A program made the translations under genes and the position numbers. From positions 23,808,001-23,872,000 of the forward strand of contig OX637293.1 of NCBI GenBank assembly GCA_951799445.1: 64,000 nucleotides of DNA. The letters run 5' to 3'. The stretch is from Pseudisothecium myosuroides (lineage: Eukaryota > Streptophyta > Bryopsida > Hypnales > Lembophyllaceae). Shown in pieces: positions 31,436-44,570 of the stretch. The notes under the pieces are model-generated. The model had not been told where the DNA came from, did not search any database, and was given only the letters and a program-made list of their open reading frames with translations. The stretch's first letter is position 1. The number at the start of each line of letters is the position of its first letter.

Positions 31436-34400
31436 ATATTAGAGTGTCTTTGAAAACCTAGGTTCAAACCAAATGACAACTCTCCTTCCATATGAATAAC
31501 TAAGTAACATCAATTTGGTCATTTTTAGCGCATTGATGAAATGTGAGGCAAACAAAGGTGATAGCAAAGTCACTTTTGACTATGCAACACAAACTATGAA
31601 CGCAAAGAAAACACAAAAAAACACCCTGCTTTCCAATGATCCTAGAAAAGGCTACAATGCAACAACTACACTTAGGCTTTGATGAAGGAGCTAGTGTGCA
31701 TTTAGGCCTTCACAACCTCCCAACCTACACGGTATATATCCAGACCAGCTTCTCCAAACACATTCTCGTTCTACTTCAACTAATACAATGAACAACACAG
31801 TCAATCAGATACAACATTGAACCTTCGAACCAACAACAGCCACTTCAAGAGCGTCCATCATTGACTCGTCCAGTTTCCACTGACTCCATCCCGTTCACTC
31901 ACTCACCACACCTCTTTCCAACTTCTTGACTCCTCTATCAACCACCCACCGAACAAACATTTCAAACCAAACCCAAACTGCTCAAGAAGTCTCTCCCTCT
32001 CCACGAAGATCGGAGAAGAAAGACAATGCAAAGACCCTACCAATATTGCGACCCTCTCGTACGAGCGTTTCAACCTCATCGTCCTCTATTCTCCTGATCT
32101 CACCAACACCTCAAGATCACCAAAGACTGTAACAATGTCCTCTTCTCCACGTGCACGCACACTGAATCCATGTGAAAGAAATAAACAAAACACACCCTAG
32201 AAACCTGCGTTCTTCACGTTGTCACCCGCATCGTAGCATCAACCCATGAGATCAATTTGCACCGAGAAATGCAGCCATTAAACCAAACTGGGATCCACGG
32301 GACGAATGGCTTACGTCCTTTGAAATATAGCTACACATTCTAAATGCAAGATTGAAATTAATCTAATCCCAAAACAAAGAGAAGCAAGGAAACAAGTCAA
32401 AATTGAAAGCAGCAGGGGAATAACCCAAAACTAAAAGCAGCAGGAAAACAAGTCAAATCCAACAAACAAAGTTTGTATTGCAACAGCACCACGAGACAGA
32501 TATACGTGCAATCACAAGAGACTCAACATGCAGCAAAACAGTAATGGTGGGGCCAAGATGTGGGCGCCATACCCTAGAAACCCTGTTTTCCATGCAATGT
32601 TAAGGAATTCTCTTCTCTAACCTTCAAAATGTGCTTTTCATGTCAATCAATTGATCCCTCAAACCCTAATTTTGATTCAATTAGGGCAGCTCTTCCACAT
32701 GTGCCCCAAACCCTAAAATTCACTCCCGTGCATCTTTCAACATCCAATTTAGCAACACATACATTCACAAACTCTTTCCATGATTCAATGCAATGAAAAT
32801 TGCAAGCATTCAATAAGAATTGGGCAAAGTTCCATCAAAAATCTCAAATTGGGCTACTTCCTAGGGCAGCAGACCTTCTACTGGCAAAAATGTTTGTCGT
32901 GGATTCATTTGAGCTGCAAATGGCGCAAAAACGGTCCTTTGGAAAGCTAACGTCTTTTCCTCGTTCTCCTCCAAAATTCATCTCCCTGCGCTTCACCAAT
33001 TTGCCGCAATTGCTGTCCAAAGTCGCAGCTTCAAAATCCTGCGGCAGCGGACCTTCCGCCACAAAATCCACCATCACCACCATGTCCGAGCTCCAAATTG
33101 GGCGAGATTGGTCTTGATCGAAATCTGACTTGAAGGCGCAGCTCCCCTTCAATTTTCAGCTCCAAATCTTGAGGCAATTGTCTGCAACAGCTCGCCAAAG
33201 CTGGTAGTTCTTCCAAGTCTTCCAAACCCTAACTTCTCCTTCTTCCCCCAAAACCAACTTTCCATCTGACCTTGGTAATTTAGCTTTTTCACCCATCTCC
33301 CTTCATAAAATGGTGAAAACCTACTCGACAAATTGTCCTACCTTTGATCCTAACTCATTGCCATGATGTTTCTAACACTTTTTCTCCATTTTTCATTGCC
33401 ATTTCTCCACCAAGCTCTCAAAACACACATACACACACAAGTTGAGAGAGAGAGCTTGGAACCCTAATTTCGCCTATATCCAACACCCTAACGACTAATT
33501 TCCCTAATCACATTCATCCCACTCCGATTTACTGTTAAAATTGCTAAATTACTGTAAAATGCACTAAATTAGTGAAAACTGCGCTAGTTTAGTGCAAATC
33601 CCCCCTAAATTACTGTTTTTTCCCCAATTTTACTGTTTTGACCCTATTTTAGTGTTTCTAACACTATCTTAGTATTCTAGTAGTAGTTTTAAGTTTACTA
33701 ACTTGTTTTGTGTTTTTTCATATTTATTATTTTTTGTGGTTTTCAAGTTAATTTTAGTTTCATTCCAACTTGTAGGACTTTGCTTTAGTTTTCTAAATGT
33801 TTTACCATTTGCCTAATTTGGTTACTTTACCAAATCTTGCTTAAAGTCTTTTTAGTTTTAACTTCCCATTTTTTTCCCTAGATTTTTCCCTTTACTTTCT
33901 TCTAATTGCATTTCTAGATTTTCAACCTAAATTCCTAAAGTTCCTATTCCTATCTCATGGAAGACTCTCTAAATTGTGATCATGGCTTAATCCATTGTCC
34001 TAACACTTCCGGACTTGGAATTTAATACATAATGTTTATGTTTTCTACAATCTAAAAAGTGAATCAATACGGTGGTTCACAACGTTACGGGGAGAGACAA
34101 GAGAAGATGGACGTTTTGATGCGAAGATTTCTAGCATTATAAAGCTACAGCAGGAGGAAACACCAAGCTCCAAGTACCTAACAAAGATCACCAAACCTTT
34201 CCCTTCGTTAAAAATACTAAACCCTAAATCCTGAATCTTACCATCAACCCGTCCCGTAAACTCAATAAGCTCTAAACCCTAAACCCTGCCCGTTTAAACA
34301 TGTATTCTACAATACTATAAGGATGATCAAGAGCTCCGATCAACGAGAAGGAAAAGAATGCAAAGCGCACCTTCTTGAACTTCCTCTCCCGCAGTACGCC

Positions 34401-36353
34401 TCCCGAACACTTGCAAGAGTAGGATGGCTCGACGATGATGACGACCGGAAGCAGGCGCCACAATTGCGCCCCCTCCTGCAATCATCCCACTCCCAACCTC
34501 ACGCCCTAATGCCGAATCAATGCACATTAGAGATCGGACGGCGGGAGGTGGTTGGGACCTGGATCGTGAGAGACACCGGATGAACTTTTATGATTCTCTG
34601 TTCATCCGATTGGATGATTTCTGTTCCATTGCGTGCTGCCAATGGATGACCTGGTTGTAGAGATGAATGAGACCGTCGGTTCATTCAGCCCAGCCTCTGT
34701 TCATCTCTTGCTCAGCCAAGCGAGGGGGTCAATTCACCCCAGGCATGAAAGTCCACATGCGGGAGGAAAGTCAATAAGTTAACTTGAGTTAAATAAAAAG
34801 TATTTTCTATTTTTATTTATGTTCTTAATTTTTGAAATTGAAAGTAAAAGACAACTTCATGTGCTTTTTCTACCTTCATTACCTACAAAATTAAACCCCT
34901 TGTAACGTTTTCTTCAATATTTGGAATTGAATGGTTCAAATGTTTTTGTGTAGGCATTCAACTATACAACCTTCAAAAAATAATTAATATTTTTAGATAA
35001 TATTTTTTGAATTTTTTGAATTTATATTTGAATTTCTTCAAATCTACTTCAAAATATTTACTCCAAAGCGAGGTCAAAATTCTCATCAATATTTATTTAT
35101 TAACATACCCACAATCATAGGATCCTTTGGTTAACTTATTCAAGTGCATTGCCCCAAAATTTTAGAGTGAATAATATCTCCACTAATTGTAAATTCAACT
35201 TCACTAAACTTCAAAATGTAGGCTTTTGTAGCCTTTTCAAAAAGTGAAGTTTCTTGTCTTTTAACATTTGAAGGAAAAAACATGCATGTCCTATAACTTA
35301 TAAATTTTAGTCAATATGTTGAAAAATGGTTTGAAAACATATGTCAAAAATTTTAACCAAAAAACTTCTTACTTATTTTATTAAATTATAAAGTGGAAGG
35401 TGTTACTCAATGAAAGATAAAAGTAGTATGCTACAACCTTTTGGAAGAATGTGAAATTGTTAATTTCTAAAGTGAAATTGAAACTAAATGGTCTAGTAAA
35501 CAATAAATATTTTTTATTTTTATTAATGTTCTTAATTTTTGAAATTGAGAGTAATAGACAACTTTACATGCTTTTTTACCTCCATTGAAGGGAACTGAAT
35601 GGCATATATTGACCAAGGTAGGCACACCCATTTCCATCCGTGTACCCCATTCTGTCATCATGTACAAATGTAATACATTCTAAAAAGAAAATGTGTGCCT
35701 TTGCTACATAGTGACAGGATGCGGTAAATGGACGGGAATAGGTGTACCGGCCTATCTCAAACATTTTCAAAGAGAGACGGAATGAGTATATTGCATTATT
35801 TTGTCCTATTCAATTGTCAACTTAGAGTTGTTAATTGAAGGATGTTCAGTTTCCATTTCTCTAAAACTCTTTGTGTTTGGCAGCTTGCTCATTTGTGCTT
35901 GGCATTGTCATGTCATTGTACAAAGTTAGTGGAAATGGCGCCATCGATAAGGATTGTTTTGAGATTTTGTGCTGTTTTTGTTGTTGTGCGGTTGTGCTTG
36001 TGAAAGGTTTTTATTTTATCCAAAGGTGAAATTTACAGATTTTAGGGTATATTTTTTTGGATGGCCTTCATTCTAATCCCTTGAGAGCGAGAAGGGTCTA
36101 CTTCATGAGTGTTGCATTTGTATTGTTGCTATTGCAGAATTTGAGAATTTAAGGGTCTACATTAAATTCAATAGGTTTTATCGCGGCATGATAGAACCAA
36201 CAAATTAGGGTTTTGCTAAGTTCAATGTAAGATAGCTGCTGCCAACCTTCTAAATGCAGGTGACTTACTTACTTACTTATTAGAACTTGTACAAAGTCAT
36301 TTGAAGTGTTGTAACCATTAAGAAATTGTTGGAGTTGGTTCATTTTGGTAAAT
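31436..36353. other. Region between the dioxygenase and transposase genes
   Basis: No gene is recognised. Visible structure: GAGAGAGAG and CACACACAC short tracts near 33435; a cluster of TTACTGTTAAAATTG / AAATTACTGT / TTTAGTG words at 33530-33670; and CCCTAAACCCTAAACCCTG near 34270. A ~90-bp direct repeat (TTATGTTCTTAATTTTTGAA then GACAACTT) lies at about 34800-34890 and 35505-35580. Short open frames at 32.8-34.6 kb overlap on both strands without family signals. Confidence 0.5.
35618..35757. mobile_element. Short inverted-repeat element (MITE-like)
   Basis: The two halves are inverted over about 45 bp with mismatches. Left: AGGCACACCCATTTCCATCC then GTACCCCATTCTGTCA. Right (complement): GGTACACCTATTCCCGTCC then ACCGCATCCTGTCA. 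The loop is about 40 bp. I could not fix the ends or a target duplication. Confidence 0.5.
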
Positions 36354-39300
36354 ATGGATAAAACATGGGGCTGCACAAGATGTGGCCTTTTTAGGTTTTC
36401 AACGATGGCTGGTCTATTTAGTCACCAAAGGTCTCGGTGTCAAGGGAGGCAGATAGTTGCTAATTTGTCTACTTCTAGCCCTATAATTGCAAGTGGGGTT
36501 GGTGAAGCTTTTGTAGCTGAGATTCTTGAGTGTCATAGTGAGATACACAGTAGAAATGACCTTCCAACACAATTGCATGGAGGATGCCAAATGGGAGGCT
36601 CTTCTTTTAACCCTGATATGTCCGGATCTCCAAGCTTGCCAACTACGCAGGACGATGATATACCTTTACAGCCATTTGATTCTAATTTTCATCTTGTAAG
36701 CTTTATCCGCAATTGTAAAAACAAGCAGGGTCTATCTGGACAGGATATTAAAGCATTATTGGATTTACTTTTTGATGATCGACTTGATCTCAAAGCTGTG
36801 ACAATCAGAAGTTTGGATGATATTGAAAAGTATGAAGAGAAGGAATTATATCCTATTGCAGATGTAAGCAAGCATCCTAACAAATGTTTTTTCAGTTTCA
36901 TTATTTCAGTTTTCTAATTCTTACTTAGGGATTGTTGTGTTTTTTAGATTGATTGAGTGGAATGTGAATTTCTAACAATCAATGTGGCAGGGTTGGACAA
37001 AATATACATTTGCAGAGGTTGACAATGGTGATGCCAATTTGTACTTTAAAAACCCCATTCATGTTTTGACATCTTTATTCTCAGCTGCTGAGAATGCTAG
37101 AGATTTCAAACTCAAGCCAACCACTAACCTATCAGGCATTGGAGAACAAATTTATACAACACCTGATATTGGATCTTGGTGGCATCAAATGCAAGATTTA
37201 ATTGATTTACAATGCACGGGAGCTGTGATTTCCCCATTGATTTTCTATTCTAATCAAACTTGCTTATCAAACAATACAAGAATCTCTGGATATCCTTTGG
37301 TGATGACAATTGGAAATATCTCCCTTGAAAACAGAAGAGAAGCTACTGGGCATGAGTTGCTTGCTATATATACTTCCTACCTTCCAAGGATCAAGTAAGT
37401 AATTCATAGTTAGTATGTTAATGTGCTCAAAATGTTTTAGATAATGTGTTGTTTCAAGTGCATTGTTATATTTTGTATTTCATTATTTACAAGAATTTTT
37501 TTCTATAAGTTCAAAATGCTAAGTTCTAATCATAGTGATTTTTGAAGATTTTTATTATTAAATGTTAATGATGTATCCAGATTTGTCATCCACCAAGAAG
37601 ATGGAGTATCTACACCAAGGTCTTGAAATTATTTTCCACTCTTTGAAAGAAGCAAGCTTTACAGGTCTCCCTTTACTTGATCCCAAAGGAGAGCCACAAA
37701 TAGTCTACCCTCTACTATTTGCGTATATATGTGATCATCCGGAGTCATGTAAGGTAACGGCTACATATGACACCAATCTTTGCCAATCCCCTTGTAGTAG
37801 ATGCATGTGTGGAAAAGAAGATCTTAGTAATATGCGCATGCAGCACCATGTCCGCACAGAATCAAAGATGGTAGAAATATATCTAGTTATGGAACAAGTG
37901 CACCTGAATTTAGCCACAGAGATTGGAAGAACTTGGTCGCTACATCCTATTCAAGTAAGCTCCACGGGGGAGTCACTAGCTTAGAGGTTTAGTATACACG
38001 TGAGATCGGGGGATATTTTATGGGGGCTATTTTTCTAATATTTCATAATTTAATATACCCTATTGTTAAAAATAATTCTAAATTGGCATTTATTATGGCA
38101 CCCTATATTTTTTATAATGCACTTTTTAGTCTAATTTTTTGGCCCCTATATTAGATTTAAAAATTAGAACTAATAGGTGTTGTATGACTTTTTTTCCTAT
38201 TGTTGTTTTTTATCCTTTTTTTCTTTATTCTTTTGTCACTTCTTCTTCTAATCATTTTTTTATGGTTATTAAAAACTAAAGTAATTTATGTTTAGACAAT
38301 GTACTGTGGCCAAACAAATACATTCACAAACTGTAAACAATGCATTCTAGTTGTGTCAAACAACTTACTACTAATCATCTACAATATATTCTAATGAACA
38401 CAATGAGTGCAAGTACTCAACAAAGAAAAGATGACATTGCATTACAATATAATAAACAAGTATTGACTACCAAGCTCTTACACACCTAATAATGATAGAA
38501 CACCAAGCTCTTTTATATCTTTCTACTATTTGGAATGAACAAATAAGAGTATATTAAAGCAAAATTTATGATAGATTCTTCAAATTCTAAGTGACTTCAG
38601 ATTACTTTATAGATAACTCTAGAGGCAACTAGAACCCCTCATTCAAGGTTCATAGATAATTTGGGACAAATAATGTGTCATTTTTTGTCCATCTCTTCTT
38701 TAAGGACATTAAATACTCACTCTACAAAATAATTTTTCCCCACATGTTATTGCCCCCCTATATTTTTTCTACGTAAAATCTAATATATGGTATTAAACAT
38801 AACCCTATATTAGTTATAATACCCTACATGTAATTTTACACACTCTATATTAGATATAAGTTTTTTATAAGTTTTAGGTAGAATAAATATATAGTACCCC
38901 ATATTAGATCTCACGTGGTTTCTAATATGCACACTAAGTGACCTCCCCGGGGTAAGTTCTTTGATCTTGTTCATATTGGGATTATTGGACATGGATTAAG
39001 TTTAAATTAAAACATGGATATGTATGAATTTAATATATAACTGAAAGTGTACTTGCATTTGTGTGTGAAGTGCGCACTATGGGGATTTAATGGCGGTGAT
39101 ACAAAACTTGGCAATCCTTATCTCGCAATACATGTTGATACCTTACACCAAAGTGACCTTGGGATATTTAAAATGATTGTTGGCATCCTACGTGAGATAG
39201 CTACTGTTCATCCACGTCAATCCAAATTGAAGGAGTTGGATAGAAGACTCCTCTTTATTAAGAAGAATTGCCGGTTTCCATCATTTCAAATTCCTGGCAA

Positions 39301-40965
39301 TGAGCAAGGAGGATATTTTGTTTCACAAGCCAATTTTGCTGGATTTGAACATCGAGCTGTCATGCAGGTAGCATTTTTAAAATAACACTTTGTTATTGTT
39401 TATTAAGAATTTTGTTCAAGTTTTGAAATCACTACATAATGCCATGCCATTGTTAAAATATTGCAGGTCATTGTTCTATGCCTAGTTGGCTTGTTTGATG
39501 AAAATGTTATATCGGCAATAGTGTTATTTCTGGATTGGTATGGTGTAGCATGTCGAAGCACTTTTCACACAAGTACAAGTCTGAAGCACATGGATGAACA
39601 AATGTGCAGGTACATTGTCTACTATTGTTAGTTATTACATTCCAACTATTTTTGCATTCTCCATTTGAAGCATCCATACAACTTTGTTCATTTTCATTTG
39701 GTAATGTGTTGTATTAAGAGGTGAATGTAATTTTTTATTCAGGGCTGTCAAAGCTTTGAAAGGCTCTATGTTTCAATGGCAGAGGTCTGGATTTAATACC
39801 TCAAAGGTTCATATGATGAACCATTTCAGTCAATGTATTAAAAGATCTGGATTACCATGGGAGTATTCAACAAATATGTATGAGCAATTCCACATTGCTC
39901 TTATGAAAACAGCATATCGGAGTAGCAATAGAAGAAATGCAACGCCTCAAATTGTGCAACATAATCAAAGGTTGTAGTCTTTGAGGAGAGTTGCAAAGCA
40001 AATAGAAGGACTAAAAAATCACAAGGAAGTCAATGACACAACATTGAAAAAGGTATGAGTTTAGGAATTTAAAATAAAAGCATAGTGATGCTAGTGATAT
40101 ATATTATTTTATTTTATTTTATTTTAGATTTTTGAAATTTAGAGCTAAACATGTATTTCACTGTGGACAAATATAATGATTAGTTTCTAATTTTTTTAAT
40201 ACAACTTTGTGTAAATGTTGCATATGTAGACTTTGAAGACAGGTCAAAATGTTATGTCACCCATCTACTTGAATCTTCACCGCATTTGGCTGCATAGAAC
40301 AAGAGATGAGTTTGGCCAAACACTAGAGGTTACAAGTGGAGACCTTCATATGGAAAGAGTACATGAGTTAGCTCGAGTTTCTGTTGCAATCCAGAAATTG
40401 TTAGTGGATTAGCCAGAAATTTCCCAAGAGTTTTCTCAAGCTCTACAAATTTATGAAGTACAATTGAATGTCACTTTATCACAAGTTTTGGGTTTATCTC
40501 GATGTTTAGCAATTCCTCCTGGAGCTGGAGATAGATATGGAGATTGGCCTATGTATGCTCGAGCAACAATTAATTTTCACAGCAATCCATACTTTAGCAA
40601 TGTCGCATTTGAAGTAGAAGAAGATGGCATTCAACAAATCTACTACGGGCAAATAAGGCTTCTGTTTCAGACAAGTAGCCAATCAAATACTGGAGGTGAA
40701 AAAAGTCAAAGACAGATGGTCTTTCTGAAGTTATACACCAAAATTAAAAATGATGATTGGAGTGCATTGACAAAAATGCAAATGTTTACAGTAGAGTACA
40801 CAGTCTACCTTGAGAGATGTTCAAAACAGCATGCGAAGAAACTCTCAAGCACAATTGAGAGCACATTATGTGGTAACAAATATCCAAACCATTCTGAAAG
40901 TGGTACACATCATTCCACATTTTGTTACACCAGGACGCTTCTTCATCAATTGTTGGAAATTCTAG
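36354..40965 (+). pseudogene. Plavaka-type transposase, seven exons, decayed
   Basis: Exon model: 36354-36863, 36991-37394, 37581-37954, 39071-39367, 39467-39609, 39743-40052, 40230-40965, all bounded by GT-AG. Exon 1 has a C-x2-C-x12-H-x4-C finger (CTRCGLFRF...HQRSRC). Exon 2 has the family block YPLVMTIGNISLENRR. Exon 3 has YPLLFAYICDHPESCK. Exon 4 has a HVDTLHQSDLGIFK-type motif. Exon 6 has the HxxxH-type NHFSQCIKRSGLPWEYST and EQFH. The last exon ends in HIIPHFVTPGRFFINCWKF. Defects: a one-base phase clash between exons 2 and 3, TAG at 39975-39977, TAG at 40410-40412, and a frame change near 40830. The usual Asp of the exon-2 SDxT motif reads Asn (YSNQT). A 989-bp MITE sits on the exon-3 donor. 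Plavaka elements are cut-and-paste transposons best known from fungi. Confidence 0.75.
37963..38951. mobile_element. 989-bp MITE inserted at a splice donor
   Basis: Terminal inverted repeats: left CACGGGGGAGTCACTAG, right end CTAAGTGACCTCCCCGGG, whose complement is CCCGGGGAGGTCACTTAG. It is flanked by 8-bp near-duplications GTAAGCTC (37955-37962) and GTAAGTTC (38952-38959). The interior is AT-rich, without an ORF, and partly inverted (ATCTCACGTG near both ends). An 8-bp duplication suits hAT-like or Plavaka/KDZ-mobilised elements. The duplicated word is itself a splice donor, so the host exon keeps a GTAAG after its last codon and the MITE may simply be intronic. Confidence 0.75.
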
Positions 40966-41688
40966 GTAGTCTTCTTGTAAGGACTTGATTGACAATTGAT
41001 TTAGAAGTGTTAAGCAATGTACAACATTGATATTGTTAACCCTGTCAAACAACTATATTGTATTGTAGTTGTACTTGTTTATGATATTTTCTAGATACAT
41101 CTTCACCATGTGTAATATTCATATAGAATATTTACATAGAATATTCATGTGTAATATGCATGTGTAAAGAATGATGGCAATACTAATCATAAATTTTAAA
41201 AGTATATGCAAAAGAAGAACAAAAAAATTGTGCCATGAGAGTTTGTATTACTTCTATAATCCTATTAGATGTCATGTGCATGCATTTCAAGTACCAAATG
41301 ACAACTTTGGCATTGGTGCATTAATGAAGGAAAATTTACATGTACACTATACTTGTGCCAAGTGGTTACAGAAGGAAATTGGTATTGTAGTGTGGCTTTG
41401 TCTACCATTAGGTATGCTAATTAGTATCCAAACTTCATTCACCTAAATTCTACATACAATATAATTACAATGTGATACAAACTATTTACTAACTAAGTCT
41501 ATGTTTACTAGCAATTGTTAATTTTAGATGCCCTTTTAATAATTAGATATCAATTTGTGTGGTTGTTTCTATAGTGAATTCAAATCCATCTTTATTCATT
41601 GAGTTTCATGTATTGCAACAAAAAAGATGATATAAGCCTATGAAGAACAGCACTACAGTAAGCTACTATTAGCAAATTATCTATCAAA
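40966..41688. other. Downstream flank of the transposase gene
   Basis: No gene is recognised. Short repeats of TAATATTCATATAGAATATT / GAATATTCATGTGTAATATG occur at 41110-41160. I searched here for the terminal inverted repeat of a Plavaka element and could not pair one with the other side. Confidence 0.45.
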
Positions 41689-41891
41689 CACTACAAGAGA
41701 AAGGGGTGTTTTAAGTAGTGTCCTAGACATCACGTCTTTTAAGTAACGTCTTTTAAGTAAGTTTTTAAGTAAAATTTTACTAAAAAGACAATCTTTTTAG
41801 TAATATTTTACTTAAAAACTTACTTAAAAGACGTTACTTAGAAGACGTGATGTCTAGGACACTACTTAAAACACCCCTTTCTCTTGTAGTG
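41689..41891. mobile_element. CACTA-type MITE, 203 bp
   Basis: It begins CACTACAAGAGAAAGGGGTG and ends with the exact complement CTCTTGTAGTG. It is flanked by AAA on both sides (41686-41688 and 41892-41894), the 3-bp duplication expected of CACTA elements. Nearly the whole element folds into one hairpin (TTTTAAGTAGTGTCCTAGAC in the stem). Confidence 0.92.
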
Positions 41892-41894
41892 AAA

Positions 41895-43250
41895 GTACAA
41901 TAATTTGCAGCAATATGACATTTATTTCAAATATTTAAGAAAAATGTTGGTGCCAAATTGACAGTCAATTGGCTCTAGAATAGCTTAAAAAATATGTGAA
42001 CATTAGAACAGTGTGAAAATGACATTGAAGTATTGTTACTTACCATATCTTTTAAAGTGGCATTGAAATTGTGCATATGATAATTGTAGTGCAATGGCAC
42101 CAAATAGGCATTGAAGAAGGGAATGTCAAAATGTGCCCACATAAAGTTAAAATATTATTGTCATGATGCAAAAATGGAAATACATTTGCCAAAAATGAAT
42201 TCAGAATTAGTTCACATTAGAAAAGTGTCAAAAAGGCATTCAAATAGTGTTAGCTAAATTGGCATGAACATTGCATTGAAAATGTGCATGTCAACAATGC
42301 TCTAACAAAACAACAAAATGGAGTGCAGATGATAAAGGAATAGTGCATATCTAGAGTTGCATTAAAGCAGCATGAAACTGACATTGGAAAACTACATTGT
42401 AAATTGACATGAAAGTAATAGTCAAATGGTTCAATCACTATGGCATGGAAATGGTAACAAAATTGCACTAAAATGGCATATACATGACATTGCATTATTC
42501 CTTCTCTGTTATTGCAACAATAATATTAGAATAATTCATGTGAAATTGGCATCAAAATAACACATAAATAGTACATGTCCAGTTTAGCATCATTTTGACC
42601 CTCAAAGTAAAGCCAAGTTGACTTTGGATTAATGTATACCAAAATGATGTTAAAATGGCTCCACAATGATGTGAGGCTGACAATGCTAACTTCGCATGAA
42701 AATGATACTACAGAAATTTGGTGCCACCTCAGTATCAAAGTGAATCCCAAAATGACACTAAGGTGGACTCCATGTTAGATTGCTGTCAAAATGGCATCCA
42801 AATATTCTTATCCAACTTTTTTGATGTTGGTGACAGTGTTCTATTCAGTCAAGGACCTTGTGACTTCTTTCTTGACCGCTTGAGAAATAAGGAACGCTGC
42901 AGTGCAGATTTAATCAAAAAATTTGCACAATGAAATAAATAAATGTGATTTTGGGAAGCCAAAGGTTTGTAGGTCCCTATTAATGGTCATAGGCTACAGT
43001 CAGAAAGAAAGAAAACATGCTCATGAATAGGCCAGTTCGTCTAGGAAAAAGATTAATAAAGGTAGACGGCTTCCAAAAGCATCTGTGGATCTAATGGCGT
43101 CCCCTTTTAGGAAGGGCAGTCATCTCAGAACCTAAATATAGACAAGTCATACATAGCTTATTGTTTGTTGTTCAAAATGATAAGCCATGTATGGTCCACC
43201 TAGATTTATGTTTCAAAATTACTCCCCTTCTTAGAAAGGGACGCTCTTGG
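41895..43250. other. Degenerate AAATGGCAT-rich region
   Basis: From about 42000 to 42800 the words AAATGGCAT, AAATGACAT, AAATTGGCAT, GCATGAAA and AATGTGCAT recur every 15-40 bases without a fixed period. It resembles a highly decayed tandem array. No gene is recognised. Confidence 0.5.
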
Positions 43251-43254
43251 GTGT

Positions 43255-44460
43255 CTCTACCTTGGATGCTAAAAATGTTCTTACAAGCTACTAACCCCTA
43301 AAGGACCAAGCTCTATTTTTTTTCCTTCAAAATAGCAATTTTGGGCAGCTTACAACAAACGGAGTTTTCTTTTTTTCTCTTTGAAAATTTCACACAACAA
43401 GTGCGCAAGGAGTAGCTTTAAGGCGCAACGACTTTCATAACTTTTGACTACATAGTTAAAAAGTTATTGCATGACATGTAATTTTCATTGAACTTTAGGC
43501 AGTCCGGGCAGCTGAAAAAACTTCTTCGAAAATGACTTTTAACCCCTAAAATTCCATGACTATGTTTTCATCGAAAACACTCAAAAATTGCCATTTTTAA
43601 TACAAGTACCAAACTTTTGAAAAAAAACTTTTTTTGACACATGGAACGATAGGATCTTATAGTATGCTAACTTAAGAACACGTGGAAAAAATTTCAGAAA
43701 TTTCCATTGTGTGGATTGCAAGATATAAACATTAAAATTCATTAAAATCATTTTTTTGGTCCTGTGAAAAACAGGGTAGCTGCACTTCACTTTTCTATGA
43801 AAAAATGTCAAAAATGATGGTGCTTCTTTGAATTCTTTTTCCTAAATAAATTGGCTATATGCTTTAAAATTTTCAGATCATTTGGAATTATACAACATAT
43901 AGGAAAAAAATAGTAAGTAGAAAGAAGTAGAGAATGATTCAAAATACAAAATTGTTGAGAATTGAATTATGGAATTGAAAAATGTCAATCTCAATGGTTT
44001 AAATTTTGGTATAAACAATCTACATCTTATGATTTTATTTTTTTCAAAAAATATTAAAAATTGAGTGAAATAAACGACTTCAAAGTTTATTGTAGAGTAG
44101 AGAATTCATAGTTGCCCCACAAACTAAAAACTCCTCATAACTTTCATCTCATTGATCAAAACATAATGATTAAAAGCTTTCCATGTATATATAAATCTAG
44201 AAAACCAATTTCAAATTTATGTTTATAAAAAAAGTGATTTTTTATGGTCTGTCGAGACTGCTCAAGTTGAGAAACAATAACATATTAGGCCATAATTTTT
44301 TATTCACATTTTCAAATGTCATGAAATTTAGTGTATATGGAAGATATTCTTTGCTTCCACCTTTTATTAAAAATTCAATGTGAAATATGGAAATTTCCAG
44401 TCACACGTACCTGCCCAAAATTTCTATGTTGCTAAAAATAGCAGGTTGATTCTTTAGGGA
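43255..44460. repeat. Diverged repeat related to the 44571-45636 foldback
   Basis: The left side carries CTAACCCCTAAAGGACCAAG and GGGCAGCTTACAAC. The right side carries GTACCTGCCCAAAATTTC and CTTTAGGGACTAA. These match, in the same order, the inner parts of the foldback at 44571-45636 (AACCCCTAAAGGACCAAGG ... GTACCTGCCCGAAAACAC). This looks like an older member of that family without clear ends. Confidence 0.45.
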
Positions 44461-44570
44461 CTAAAAATAAGAATAAAATAAAATTAATAAAATAAAAATT
44501 GTCCATTTGTAATAACTGTAAGTAAATTGTCATTCATCAAAAGAACCACCAATATAATATTTTATATCAC

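Noticed and set aside
35467..35770. Two small minus-strand open frames
   Set aside because: They overlap a MITE-like inverted repeat and show no protein family signal.
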